A stretch of 64,000 bases of DNA, taken from assembly GCA_003149935.1 (NCBI GenBank), contig QAMH01000006.1, positions 608,121-672,120 on the forward strand, given 5' to 3'. Below, in pieces: positions 8,600-16,250 of this stretch (positions within the stretch are counted from its first letter, which is position 1; each line of letters begins with the position of its first letter). The stretch comes from Coriobacteriia bacterium (lineage in GTDB: Bacteria > Actinomycetota > Coriobacteriia > Coriobacteriales > QAMH01). A program made the translations under genes and the position numbers. Under the pieces are notes generated by a model. It saw nothing but the letters and a program-made list of their open reading frames with translations, was not told where the DNA came from and ran no database searches.

Positions 8600-9979
8600 C
8601 TACAGAATCGGGAAGTATCGATCGAGTTCCCATTGCGTAACCTGGGAACGATACGAACGCCATTCTTCCTTCTTGTTCTCGACGATGAAGCGATGCATCT
8701 CGTCGCCGAGAATCTCGCGCATTAGCTCGGAATGCTCAAAGAGCTCGATGGCCTCGTGCAAGTCGCCGGGCAGCATGCGATACCCAGCGGCGAGCGCCTC
8801 TGCCTCGCTCATAGTCGATAGGTCATCGGTGAGGGGCGGCTCGAGCTCGAGCTCGTCTTCGATACCGCGCAAACCTGCGCCCAGGAGCACCGCGAACACG
8901 AGGTAGGGATTGCATGCCGGATCGGGACTACGGTACTCGAAGCGAGCGGAATTTGCCTTGCCGGGCTTATAAAGCGGCACACGCACGAGCGCGTTACGAT
9001 TGCGATTTGCCCAGGTCACGTAGAGAGGAGCCTCGAAACCGGGAATGAGACGCTTGTAGGAGTTCACGTATTGGTTGGTGATGAGCGTCATCTCGGGTGC
9101 ATATTTGAGCAGACCCGCGATGTAATGCTTAGCCGTCTGCGACAGGCCGAAGCCGAGCGGGTCGCTCTCGTCGAAGAAAACGTTCTCGTCATCGCGAAAG
9201 AGCGAGATATGCACGTGCATGCCGCTGCCATCGACATCGCGGATGGGTTTGGGCATGAAACTCGCATGCACGCCGTGCTTGAGAGCGACCTCCTTCACAA
9301 CGAGACGATATGTCATGACCGCATCGGCCATGGAGAGCGCATCGCTATAGCGCAGGTCAATCTCCTGCTGCGAAGGCGCGGCCTCGTGGTGGGAGTACTC
9401 GACGGGAATGCCCATCTGCTCGAGCGTCAAAATCGTGTCGCGGCGCAGATCGGAAGCCGTGTCATCGGCGGTCAGGTCGAAAAAGCCCGCATAATCGATG
9501 GGGTCGGGCTCCGTGGAATTCTTGAAGTAGAAGTACTCGAGCTCGGGGCCAACGTTCATGGTATAGCCCATGCGCGCGGCCTTGGTAAGCATGCAACGCA
9601 GCACGTAGCGTGGGTCGCCGTCGAAAGGCTTGCGCTCGGGCGTGAGGATGTTGCAGAACATGCGAGCCACGCCATCGTCCTTGGGACGCCAGGGCAGTAC
9701 CTGGAAGGTGCTCGCGTCGGGAAAGGCGATCATATCGGACTCCGTGGCACGCGCGAAGCCCTCGATCGAGCTGCCATCAAATCCCATACCCTCGTCGAAT
9801 GCAGCCTCAAGCTCGCTTGGCGTAATGGCAAAGGACTTCATCTGTCCTAAAACATCGGTAAACCACATGCGAATAAAGTGAATATGTCGCTCTTGCACCG
9901 TCTTGAGAACATAGTCGCGATTTGCCTCGGCTGCGGCAGAACCAATCACGTCAAACTCATCAGCACCTGTATCCGGCAT
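8600..9979 (-). CDS. glnA: Glutamine synthetase, type I alpha
   Basis: Makes glutamine from glutamate, ammonia and ATP; the central ammonia-assimilation enzyme. The 459-residue product has the GS beta-grasp domain at about 20-115 (MGFDGSSI near 67-73) and the catalytic domain with NVGPELEYF, the ATP-site KPIRDVDGSGMHVHIS, and NRNRNALVRVP with the substrate-site Arg residues. It is short, and the region that would hold the adenylylated Tyr (LYDLPPEE) reads GYRMLPGDLHEAI, so it is the unadenylylated alpha type. Its ribosome site GAGGAG lies in the last codons of hisI, six bases upstream, so translation of the two is probably coupled. Confidence 0.95.
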   Translation of the reverse strand: MPDTGADEFDVIGSAAAEANRDYVLKTVQERHIHFIRMWFTDVLGQMKSFAITPSELEAAFDEGMGFDGSSIEGFARATESDMIAFPDASTFQVLPWRPKDDGVARMFCNILTPERKPFDGDPRYVLRCMLTKAARMGYTMNVGPELEYFYFKNSTEPDPIDYAGFFDLTADDTASDLRRDTILTLEQMGIPVEYSHHEAAPSQQEIDLRYSDALSMADAVMTYRLVVKEVALKHGVHASFMPKPIRDVDGSGMHVHISLFRDDENVFFDESDPLGFGLSQTAKHYIAGLLKYAPEMTLITNQYVNSYKRLIPGFEAPLYVTWANRNRNALVRVPLYKPGKANSARFEYRSPDPACNPYLVFAVLLGAGLRGIEDELELEPPLTDDLSTMSEAEALAAGYRMLPGDLHEAIELFEHSELMREILGDEMHRFIVENKKEEWRSYRSQVTQWELDRYFPIL

Positions 9980-9985
9980 TATCGC

Positions 9986-10348
9986 CTACTCCTCTTCTGA
10001 CTGATGACGAACATCATCGTCTTTGCGTTTTACGTCAAGCGTGCGAAAGAAGCAGCTCGTGGCACCCGTGTGGCAGGCAGGACCCGCCGCATCGACTTTC
10101 ACGAGGAGCGTATCTCCGTCGCAGTCATAATACAGCTCCTTGACCGCCTGAATGTTTCCGCTCGTTAAACCTTTGTTCCAGAGTTCTTGACGCGAGCGCG
10201 ACCAAAACCAGGTGGTTCCCGTCTCTCGCGTAAGCTCGAGGGACTCGGCGTTCATCCAGGCGACCATGAGGACCTCGCCCGTATCGTATTGCTGCACGAC
10301 GCACGGGATAAGGCCGCGCTCGTCAAAACGCAAGTCATCGATGCTCAT
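9986..10348 (-). CDS. hisI: Phosphoribosyl-AMP cyclohydrolase
   Basis: Third step of histidine synthesis: opens the purine ring of PR-AMP. The 120-residue product has WFWSRSRQELWNKG, TSGN and the metal-site motif DCDGDTLLV with GPACHTG and SCF, all diagnostic. It is the stand-alone form without the HisE domain. It starts at ATG 10346-10348, eight bases after the rfbB stop, and ends six bases before glnA. No other his gene is nearby, so hisI has been separated from the pathway cluster and placed beside glutamine synthetase. Confidence 0.95.
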   Translation of the reverse strand: MSIDDLRFDERGLIPCVVQQYDTGEVLMVAWMNAESLELTRETGTTWFWSRSRQELWNKGLTSGNIQAVKELYYDCDGDTLLVKVDAAGPACHTGATSCFFRTLDVKRKDDDVRHQSEEE

Positions 10349-10356
10349 GAGATGTC

Positions 10357-11376
10357 CTATTGCCCTTGCTTCGCGTACTTGGCCTCAGTCTCCTGCTTGG
10401 TGCCTTCCCACCAGTCGCGGTTATCTTCATACCAGGCTATGGTGTCACGCAAGCCCTCGTCGAAGTTCGTGTGCTTGGGCTGCCAGCCGAGTTCACGGCG
10501 CAGTTTCGTGGAATCGATGGCATAGCGGCGATCATGGCCGGGACGATCCTTGACCCAGTCGAAGTCGTCGGCGTCCTTGCCCATCTCCGTAAGGATGGCA
10601 CGCAGCACATCAATGTTGTTCTTCTCGCCATCGGCACCGATGAGGTAGGTCTCGCCTATCTCGCCCTTGGTGAGGATGTCCCAAACCGCGCTGGAATGAT
10701 CCTCGGTGTGAATCCAATCGCGGACGTTGAGACCGTCCCCGTAGAGCTTGGGACGGATGCCGCAGAGAATGTTCGTAATCTGACGCGGAATGAACTTCTC
10801 GATGTGCTGGCGTGGGCCGTAGTTGTTCGAGCAGTTGCTGATGGTCGCGCGCACGCCATACGTACGTACCCACGCGCGCACGAGCATGTCGCTCGATGCC
10901 TTGGTCGAGCTATAGGGGCTACTCGGATGATAAGGTGTCTCCTCGGTGAAACGCGCGGGGTCGTCGAGTGCGAGGTCGCCATACACCTCGTCGGTCGAAA
11001 TGTGATGGAAGCGCAGGTCGTGCTTGCGCGCTGCTTGCAAGAGCGTGAACGTGCCCTCGACGTTCGTTCTCAGAAACGGCGTGGGATCGAGGATGGAGTT
11101 GTCATTGTGGCTCTCGGCGGCAAAGTGCACGATCGCATCGGCATCCGCAGCGAGCTTATCGACGAGCTCTGCGTCGCAGATATCGCCATGCACGAAGGTC
11201 ATGCGATCTTGTGACAAACCCGCTATGTTATCCGGATTACCCGCATAGGTAAGCGCATCAAGCACCGTGACGTGTACGCCAGGTTGATTGTCGATGACCC
11301 AATGCACGAAGTTGCTGCCGATAAAGCCGGCACCACCCGTGACGATGACATTCTTGGGGGCAAACGTATCCGTCAT
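10357..11376 (-). CDS. rfbB: dTDP-glucose 4,6-dehydratase
   Basis: Second step of dTDP-L-rhamnose synthesis. The 339-residue SDR-type enzyme has the NAD-binding TGGAGFIGSN at about 13-22, HISTDEVYGDL with the catalytic Asp/Glu pair, and the YxxxK motif in YSSTKASSD near 160. A longer frame exists upstream, but ATG 11374-11376 has AAGGAG eight bases before it and gives the family length. It follows rfbC by 14 bases and precedes hisI by eight. Confidence 0.95.
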   Translation of the reverse strand: MTDTFAPKNVIVTGGAGFIGSNFVHWVIDNQPGVHVTVLDALTYAGNPDNIAGLSQDRMTFVHGDICDAELVDKLAADADAIVHFAAESHNDNSILDPTPFLRTNVEGTFTLLQAARKHDLRFHHISTDEVYGDLALDDPARFTEETPYHPSSPYSSTKASSDMLVRAWVRTYGVRATISNCSNNYGPRQHIEKFIPRQITNILCGIRPKLYGDGLNVRDWIHTEDHSSAVWDILTKGEIGETYLIGADGEKNNIDVLRAILTEMGKDADDFDWVKDRPGHDRRYAIDSTKLRRELGWQPKHTNFDEGLRDTIAWYEDNRDWWEGTKQETEAKYAKQGQ

Positions 11377-11390
11377 GCTCTTGCTCCTTG

Positions 11391-11957
11391 CTAGTCGCGC
11401 TTGAACGCGGGATGGACCTGGTCCTTGTCGCTCAGATTGATCTCGCAATCAATCTCGGGCCATTCTATGCCGAAGGCCGGATCGTCATATCGATAACCGC
11501 CCTCGTCGTTGGGATGGTACACGTCATCGCACTTGTAGCAGAACTCCGCTGTATCCGAGAGCACGAGGAAGCCATGAGCAAAGCCGCGCGGTACGAAGAA
11601 CTGGCGCTTGTTTTCGGCCGAAAGGATAACGCCCTCCCATTTGCCATAGGTGGAACTTCCCTCACGCAAATCAACGCACACGTCGAAGACCTCGCCGCTC
11701 ACGACGCGCACGAGCTTGCTTTGTGGATGCTCAATCTGGAAATGCAAGCCGCGCAGCACGCCCTTGGTGGACGAGCTCTGGTTGTCCTGCACGAACTCGA
11801 CGTCGATGCCGCCCGCAACGAAATCGGGACGCTTGTACGTCTCCATGAAGTAGCCGCGTGCATCACCATACGCTTTGACGTCGACGATGATGACGCCTTC
11901 GATGGACGTCTGCGTGAAGGTGAAGTTGCCACTCGTGATGACTTTATCCGTTGTCAT
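11391..11957 (-). CDS. rfbC: dTDP-4-dehydrorhamnose 3,5-epimerase
   Basis: Third step of dTDP-L-rhamnose synthesis. The 188-residue cupin protein has ARGYFMETY, the substrate-binding FVQDNQSSSTKGVLRGLHFQ with the catalytic His of RGLHFQ, CVDLREGS, and FFVPRGFAHGFLVLSD. It is a single-domain RmlC, not the RmlC-RmlD fusion found in some Gram-positives. It lies in the rfb gene group between the 169-bp inverted-repeat element and rfbB. Confidence 0.95.
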   Translation of the reverse strand: MTTDKVITSGNFTFTQTSIEGVIIVDVKAYGDARGYFMETYKRPDFVAGGIDVEFVQDNQSSSTKGVLRGLHFQIEHPQSKLVRVVSGEVFDVCVDLREGSSTYGKWEGVILSAENKRQFFVPRGFAHGFLVLSDTAEFCYKCDDVYHPNDEGGYRYDDPAFGIEWPEIDCEINLSDKDQVHPAFKRD

Positions 11958-11979
11958 AAGTTCCTTCTATCCATATATG

Positions 11980-12148
11980 AATGGGAAAAGGTGTTTTACG
12001 AAGCCCGATGAGCAGAAGAGGCAGAATCGCGAAGCGATCTTGCGAGGACTGTTTGAGCGCACGGTTTCTGTGCGCGAGTTCCGCAGCAGCTGTGCGATTC
12101 TGTCACTTCGGGTGCGAATCATTGGCGAGTAAAACACCTTTTCCCATT
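11980..12148. repeat. 169-bp element bounded by 20-bp perfect inverted repeats
   Basis: The ends AATGGGAAAAGGTGTTTTAC (11980-11999) and its exact complement (12129-12148) enclose 129 bases. Inside are further dyads: CAGAATCGC near 12022 with GCGATTCTG near 12096, and GCGCAC/GTGCGC around 12057-12074. The whole piece can fold into one long branched hairpin. It fills most of the 206-base gap between rfbD and rfbC. It could be a miniature inverted-repeat element or a structured RNA or attenuator in the rfb transcript; no ORF is inside. Confidence 0.8.
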
Positions 12149-12163
12149 CTTACCTGACAGAAC

Positions 12164-13069
12164 CTAATCTGCCAGTTCCTCGAATCTATCCATGTACGTC
12201 GCAAGAGCCTCTTGCCAAGGGCGCATCTCGTCGCCAACAGTCGCCGCAAGGTGCGCGTTCTCGAGGCTCGAATAAGCCGGACGATCGGCACTCTGCGGGA
12301 AGCGCTCTTTGTACTCGGCGGAGCTCAGTCCCTCCTTCTCGCACTCGATGCCGGCAGCATCCACAATGGCGCAAGCGAAGTCGAACCAGCTGCATGTACC
12401 ATTATTGGTACAGTGATACGTGCCGTAATCATCGGTCGTCGCGATCTTGAGAATCTCGTAGGCCAGATCGTTGGCGCTTGTCGGGTTGCCCATCTGGTCG
12501 TTGACGACGGAAATCTTGCCGTTTTCGCGCGCCAAACGCAGCATGGTCTTGACGAAGTTCTTGCCGATGTAGCCATAGAGCCATGCCGTGCGCACGACGA
12601 AGCTTTTCTCGCATGCGGCCTGGGTGAGCACTTCGCCCTCCCACTTGGTGCGGCCGTATGCCGAGATGGGCGCCACCGCATCGGTCTCGACGCGGGGAAC
12701 GGGATTGGTACCGGGAAAGACGTAATCGGTGGAGATGTGCACGATCTTGCCACCGCAGCCCTGCGCCGCGCGTGCCATGTTCTCGGCACCGATGGCATTG
12801 ACGTGAAGCGCCGCCGCCTCGTTTTGCTCGCAGCCATCCACATTGGTGATTGCCGCGCAGTTGATGGTGAGGTCGTAGGGGCCGTGTTCGGCATACCAGG
12901 CGTCAACGGCATCGGCATCGCTGATATCGAGCACCTGGTAATCGATATAGTCGACCTCGGCATCTCTGTACTCTTCGGGAATGGGGCCAATCTCGGCCTC
13001 CATGGTCTCGAAACAGCGCCTGAGCTCGTTTCCGAGCTGGCCATGTTCTCCGGTCACGAGGATCTTCAT
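12164..13069 (-). CDS. rfbD: dTDP-4-dehydrorhamnose reductase
   Basis: Last step of dTDP-L-rhamnose synthesis, NAD(P)H-dependent. The 301-residue SDR protein starts MKILVTGEHGQLGNEL (nucleotide-binding motif), has NCAAITNVDGCE, HISTDYVFPG, and YGRTKWEGE with the catalytic Tyr and Lys. Later segments VRTAWLYG and VVNDQMGNPT are typical of RmlD. It begins three bases after the rfbA stop, so the two are translated together. Confidence 0.95.
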   Translation of the reverse strand: MKILVTGEHGQLGNELRRCFETMEAEIGPIPEEYRDAEVDYIDYQVLDISDADAVDAWYAEHGPYDLTINCAAITNVDGCEQNEAAALHVNAIGAENMARAAQGCGGKIVHISTDYVFPGTNPVPRVETDAVAPISAYGRTKWEGEVLTQAACEKSFVVRTAWLYGYIGKNFVKTMLRLARENGKISVVNDQMGNPTSANDLAYEILKIATTDDYGTYHCTNNGTCSWFDFACAIVDAAGIECEKEGLSSAEYKERFPQSADRPAYSSLENAHLAATVGDEMRPWQEALATYMDRFEELAD

Positions 13070-13072
13070 CGG

Positions 13073-13972
13073 TTACTTACCGCCCTTTGCATAGAACTTG
13101 TTCTCGCTTACGCTCTTGAGGTACTTGCCATAATTGCTCTTGCCGTACTTGGTTGCCGCCTCGACGAGCTGTTCGCGATCGATCCAGCCGTTGCCATAGG
13201 CAATTTCCTCGACCACGCTCACCGGAATGCCTTGAGCCTGCTCGACCGTACGCACGAAGTTCGTCGCCTCGAACAGCGACTCCATCGTACCCGTGTCGAG
13301 CCAGGCATAGCCCCGGCCGAGCACTTCGACATTGAGCGAGCCATCATTGAGGTACATCTCGTTGAGATCGGTAATCTCGAGCTCTCCACGCGCAGAAGGC
13401 TTGACCTGCTTGGCAAGCTCGCACACACGCTCGTCGTAGAAATAGAGGCCCGTGACCGCATAGTTGCTCTTGGGATGCTCCGGCTTCTCCTCGATGGAGA
13501 TCGCATTGTAGTTCTCATCGAATTCCACGACGCCAAAGCGCTCGGGATCATCGACGTAATAGCCAAAGACCGTGGAGCCCTTGCCGTTCTCGGCACGCTC
13601 AACGGCACGCCTGAGCTGATCGCGAAAGCCGTTGCCGTAGAAGATGTTGTCGCCGAGGACGAGGGCGCAGGGCTCTCCCGCGCAAAACTCCTCGCCGATG
13701 ATGAATGCCTGGGCAAGGCCATCGGGCGAGGGCTGCACCTTGTAGGAAAGCTTGATTCCAAGCTGGCTTCCGTCACCCAAGAGGCGCTCGAAATTGGGAA
13801 GGTCCGCAGGCGTCGAGATGATGAGTATGTCGCGAATGCCCGCCATCATGAGCGTGGCAAGCGGATAGTAAATCATTGGCTTGTCATAGATTGGCAGAAG
13901 CTGCTTGCTCGTAACGAGGGTGAGCGGATACAGGCGCGTTCCGCTACCGCCCGCCAGAATGATGCCCTTCAT
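13073..13972 (-). CDS. rfbA: Glucose-1-phosphate thymidylyltransferase
   Basis: First step of dTDP-L-rhamnose synthesis. The 299-residue protein begins MKGIILAGGSGTRLYPLT, the nucleotidyltransferase signature, followed by KQLLPIYDKPMIYYPL, VLGDNIFYGNG and YAWLDTGTMESL. The frame extends further upstream, but ATG 13970-13972 has GGAGGAG at the right distance and matches the family start. It is the first gene of the run rfbA-rfbD-rfbC-rfbB-hisI-glnA-regulator. Confidence 0.95.
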   Translation of the reverse strand: MKGIILAGGSGTRLYPLTLVTSKQLLPIYDKPMIYYPLATLMMAGIRDILIISTPADLPNFERLLGDGSQLGIKLSYKVQPSPDGLAQAFIIGEEFCAGEPCALVLGDNIFYGNGFRDQLRRAVERAENGKGSTVFGYYVDDPERFGVVEFDENYNAISIEEKPEHPKSNYAVTGLYFYDERVCELAKQVKPSARGELEITDLNEMYLNDGSLNVEVLGRGYAWLDTGTMESLFEATNFVRTVEQAQGIPVSVVEEIAYGNGWIDREQLVEAATKYGKSNYGKYLKSVSENKFYAKGGK

Positions 13973-14042
13973 GTGATGTGCTCCTCCGCTTGGATTCGAG
14001 ATATGTCGAACCATTATAAGACACGCACGGCAAATGCAAACA

Positions 14043-14066
14043 GGCACCTCCCAAATGAGAGGTGCC
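14043..14066 (-). terminator. Hairpin downstream of the L,D-transpeptidase gene
   Basis: GGCACCTC at 14043-14050 pairs with GAGGTGCC at 14059-14066 around an eight-base loop, 35 bases after the minus-strand stop at 14101. The following minus-strand sequence is moderately T-rich (TGTTTGCATTTG), so it is a plausible factor-independent terminator. Confidence 0.6.
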
Positions 14067-14100
14067 CGCACACGATACCCATTCGAACACGCACATCGCG

Positions 14101-15987
14101 CTAGTACAGATGCACCGTCGATCCGTAGGGAACCGTCTGCATGTACTGGGCAAACGGCCAGTCGAGGCGAATGCAGCCATGGGAGAGATGCTGGCCAAGC
14201 TCATCGGTGGAACTCAGGACGCTGTGGAAGAAGTAGCCGCCCGTGATATTGGTGCAATACAGGGCATTCGACCAGTCCGGCAACACAGGCAGGTGATAGC
14301 CCGTGGAGTAGGTGCCCGTGATGGTCGGGGACCACGGAGCACCGCAAACGCAGGGCTCGAACCTATCAAGGTTCCAATTATCGTTACCGCCCCTGAAGAT
14401 GCCCACGCGGCATTTGTCCGTATCGACGAGGATGAGGAAGTCCGTCGGGCTGCGCATGCCCTGGGCACGCAGCATCATATCGCCTTCCTCGGGAGACTCG
14501 CTCTCGGTGAGCCAGCCATCGTTATTGGCCTTGTACCAACGATCCGCGTAAACATACTTGTTACGGTCAATGTAGCCCTGCTTGGGATCACCATAGTACT
14601 TGCCACCATCGACGTAGATCAGGCCCGTCTGAGCACCGGAGTACGGCGAGTTCTCCCACGTGGCGATGAGCCAGTAACGCTGAGTGCCACCATCGTAGAT
14701 ATCGGTAACGAGCCAGCCCTGGCCCGTCGCAAGCTCTCCGCTTTCGAGATTGCCGAGCAAGACGATGCCGCCCCAGCTGTATTTGCCACGAAGCACGTAG
14801 CCCTCGGCAGCAAGACCGTAGTAATTCACACCATCAACCGTAAAGAAACCAGCGTCCATGGCATGAAGGTCAGCGAGGTAATAGTAGCGCTGCATGCCGC
14901 CATCGATGGAATCGGTGACGTACCAACCGTCCTGGCCATCGGGCTTGGAAACAAGACGTCCTTCCTGGTCGGCGACATAGACACAGTCGAGTTCGGGGGC
15001 ATAGTACTTGCCGCGTACGATAGCGCCATCGTCGGTGGCATAGGCGTGGTAGCCGGTGCCCTCCTCGGGATCGATGAGGCGGCCCCTGACGATGTTGCCG
15101 TCAGCGCCGATCCAGTAGCGCTCGAGGCTTCCCCAGGCGCTCGTGACGAGCCACCGGCCCTGGATCTCCAGGTTGGGGCCGTCGGTCGCGTACCAGGCCA
15201 GGCCCTCGTGGTTCCACCCGACGCCGACCAGGTGGTCGTTCTCGACCGCCGAGGTCGTGAAGTTGTGCGCGCCGGCGACCGCGTTGGGGTTGTACTGGCG
15301 CAGCACGGGCGTGTGGTCCTCGCCGTCGGAGTACCAGCCGATGCCCTCGTCGTTCCAGCCGACGCCGATGAGATGGTCGCGCTCGACCGCGCTCGTGGTG
15401 TAGTGGTGATCGCCGGCGTTGGGGTTGTAGAGGCGGTAGACCGGCGCGCCGGAAAGCGGGGCCACCCAGCCGATGCCCTCCCACTGCCAGCCGGCGGACG
15501 CGACGCTCGTGGCCTCGTGCAGGCTCATGGTGTAGAAGTGCTCGCCGGAGTTGGGGTTGTAGAGGCGGTACATGTTGGCGTGGGAGTCCTCGTAGGAGGG
15601 CTCGGGCTCGGCGGGCTCGTCAGGCTCGTCCGCGGGGTCGTCGGGAGTATCCTGGTCAGGTTTATCCTGGTCATCCGGCGTGTCACCAGCGGGTTTGTCC
15701 GCTTGATCGCCATCGTCGCCCTCGTCCGGCGTTGCTGGCGTATCGGGGTTGGTCGGCTCGTCGGCATCGCCGGAATCGTCGGCGTCTCCCGGCGTCACGT
15801 CGCCCGGCCCGGTCACGTCCTCGCCGTCATCGGGATCGGTCGTCACGGCGCCATCGGAAACCGTCGTGTCGGTAGTCCCGGCGTCTTCTGCCGCGTAGGC
15901 AGGCGCCGCCGCCATCGCAAGCATGCATGCGAGCACGGTTGCGACAATGACAATCCATACCCTTCCAAGCGAACGAACTTTACTCAT
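14101..15987 (-). CDS. Secreted L,D-transpeptidase with DUF5648 module
   Basis: The 628-residue protein has a signal peptide (1-32, ending AYAA), a very acidic Asp/Pro/Thr linker (33-135), three DUF5648 units (about 139-270; MYRLYNPNSGEHFYT, VYRLYNPNAGDHHYT, RQYNPNAVAGAHNFT), a stretch of aromatic-rich repeats resembling cell-wall-binding repeats (about 275-500), and a C-terminal YkuD domain (about 510-628). The YkuD active site is SHGCIRL, with Cys near 605, and the upstream His is in GYFFHSV. Such enzymes make 3-3 peptidoglycan cross-links or attach proteins to peptides. The DNA coding for the DUF5648 part (about 15100-15640) is much more GC-rich than the rest of the gene. A 651-codon open frame on the opposite strand is a shadow. 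Confidence 0.88.
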   Translation of the reverse strand: MSKVRSLGRVWIVIVATVLACMLAMAAAPAYAAEDAGTTDTTVSDGAVTTDPDDGEDVTGPGDVTPGDADDSGDADEPTNPDTPATPDEGDDGDQADKPAGDTPDDQDKPDQDTPDDPADEPDEPAEPEPSYEDSHANMYRLYNPNSGEHFYTMSLHEATSVASAGWQWEGIGWVAPLSGAPVYRLYNPNAGDHHYTTSAVERDHLIGVGWNDEGIGWYSDGEDHTPVLRQYNPNAVAGAHNFTTSAVENDHLVGVGWNHEGLAWYATDGPNLEIQGRWLVTSAWGSLERYWIGADGNIVRGRLIDPEEGTGYHAYATDDGAIVRGKYYAPELDCVYVADQEGRLVSKPDGQDGWYVTDSIDGGMQRYYYLADLHAMDAGFFTVDGVNYYGLAAEGYVLRGKYSWGGIVLLGNLESGELATGQGWLVTDIYDGGTQRYWLIATWENSPYSGAQTGLIYVDGGKYYGDPKQGYIDRNKYVYADRWYKANNDGWLTESESPEEGDMMLRAQGMRSPTDFLILVDTDKCRVGIFRGGNDNWNLDRFEPCVCGAPWSPTITGTYSTGYHLPVLPDWSNALYCTNITGGYFFHSVLSSTDELGQHLSHGCIRLDWPFAQYMQTVPYGSTVHLY

Positions 15988-16119
15988 GTTTTGATCACTT
16001 CCCTACACCAGATATAACCACGTCGCGACACTACCACGTGCACATATCTAGTCGAGCATCGCTTCTGCCAGCGGTCGCTATATCTTTGCGAAAACCGCAG
16101 AACAGGTAACATTTGTCCG

Positions 16120-16167
16120 TATCCTGGTCAGTAAAATATGCAAGTCAATGTCCAGGATATTGCATAT
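16120..16167. promoter_or_regulatory. Interleaved inverted repeats upstream of the transpeptidase gene
   Basis: TATCCTGG (16120-16127) pairs with CCAGGATA (16152-16159), and ATATGCAA (16136-16143) pairs with TTGCATAT (16160-16167), so the two dyads are interlocked. In the minus direction TTGACT around 16145-16150 could be a -35 box. The arrangement could be a double operator or a pseudoknot-like leader for the gene at 14101-15987. Only the dyads are directly visible. Confidence 0.35.
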
Positions 16168-16191
16168 AGATGGCGCACATACCGAATAGAA

Positions 16192-16222
16192 GAACGCCAT
16201 CACATCGGATGTGATGGCGTTC
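16192..16222 (-). terminator. Strong hairpin terminator after the GH43-like gene
   Basis: GAACGCCATCACATC (16192-16206) is followed after one base by its exact complement (16208-16222), giving a stem of about 13 bp with a tight loop. It lies 29 bases beyond the minus-strand stop at 16251, and the minus strand continues TTCTATT. Confidence 0.75.
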
Positions 16223-16250
16223 GTTAGTCAAAAGAGACTTTGCGGAAACC

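Noticed and set aside
12212..14104. 630-codon plus-strand frame opposite rfbA and rfbD
   Set aside because: Antisense shadow; the minus strand encodes two complete sugar-nucleotide enzymes.
14062..16017. 651-codon plus-strand frame opposite the L,D-transpeptidase
   Set aside because: Antisense shadow with Val/Leu/Gly-rich nonsense composition and no domain.
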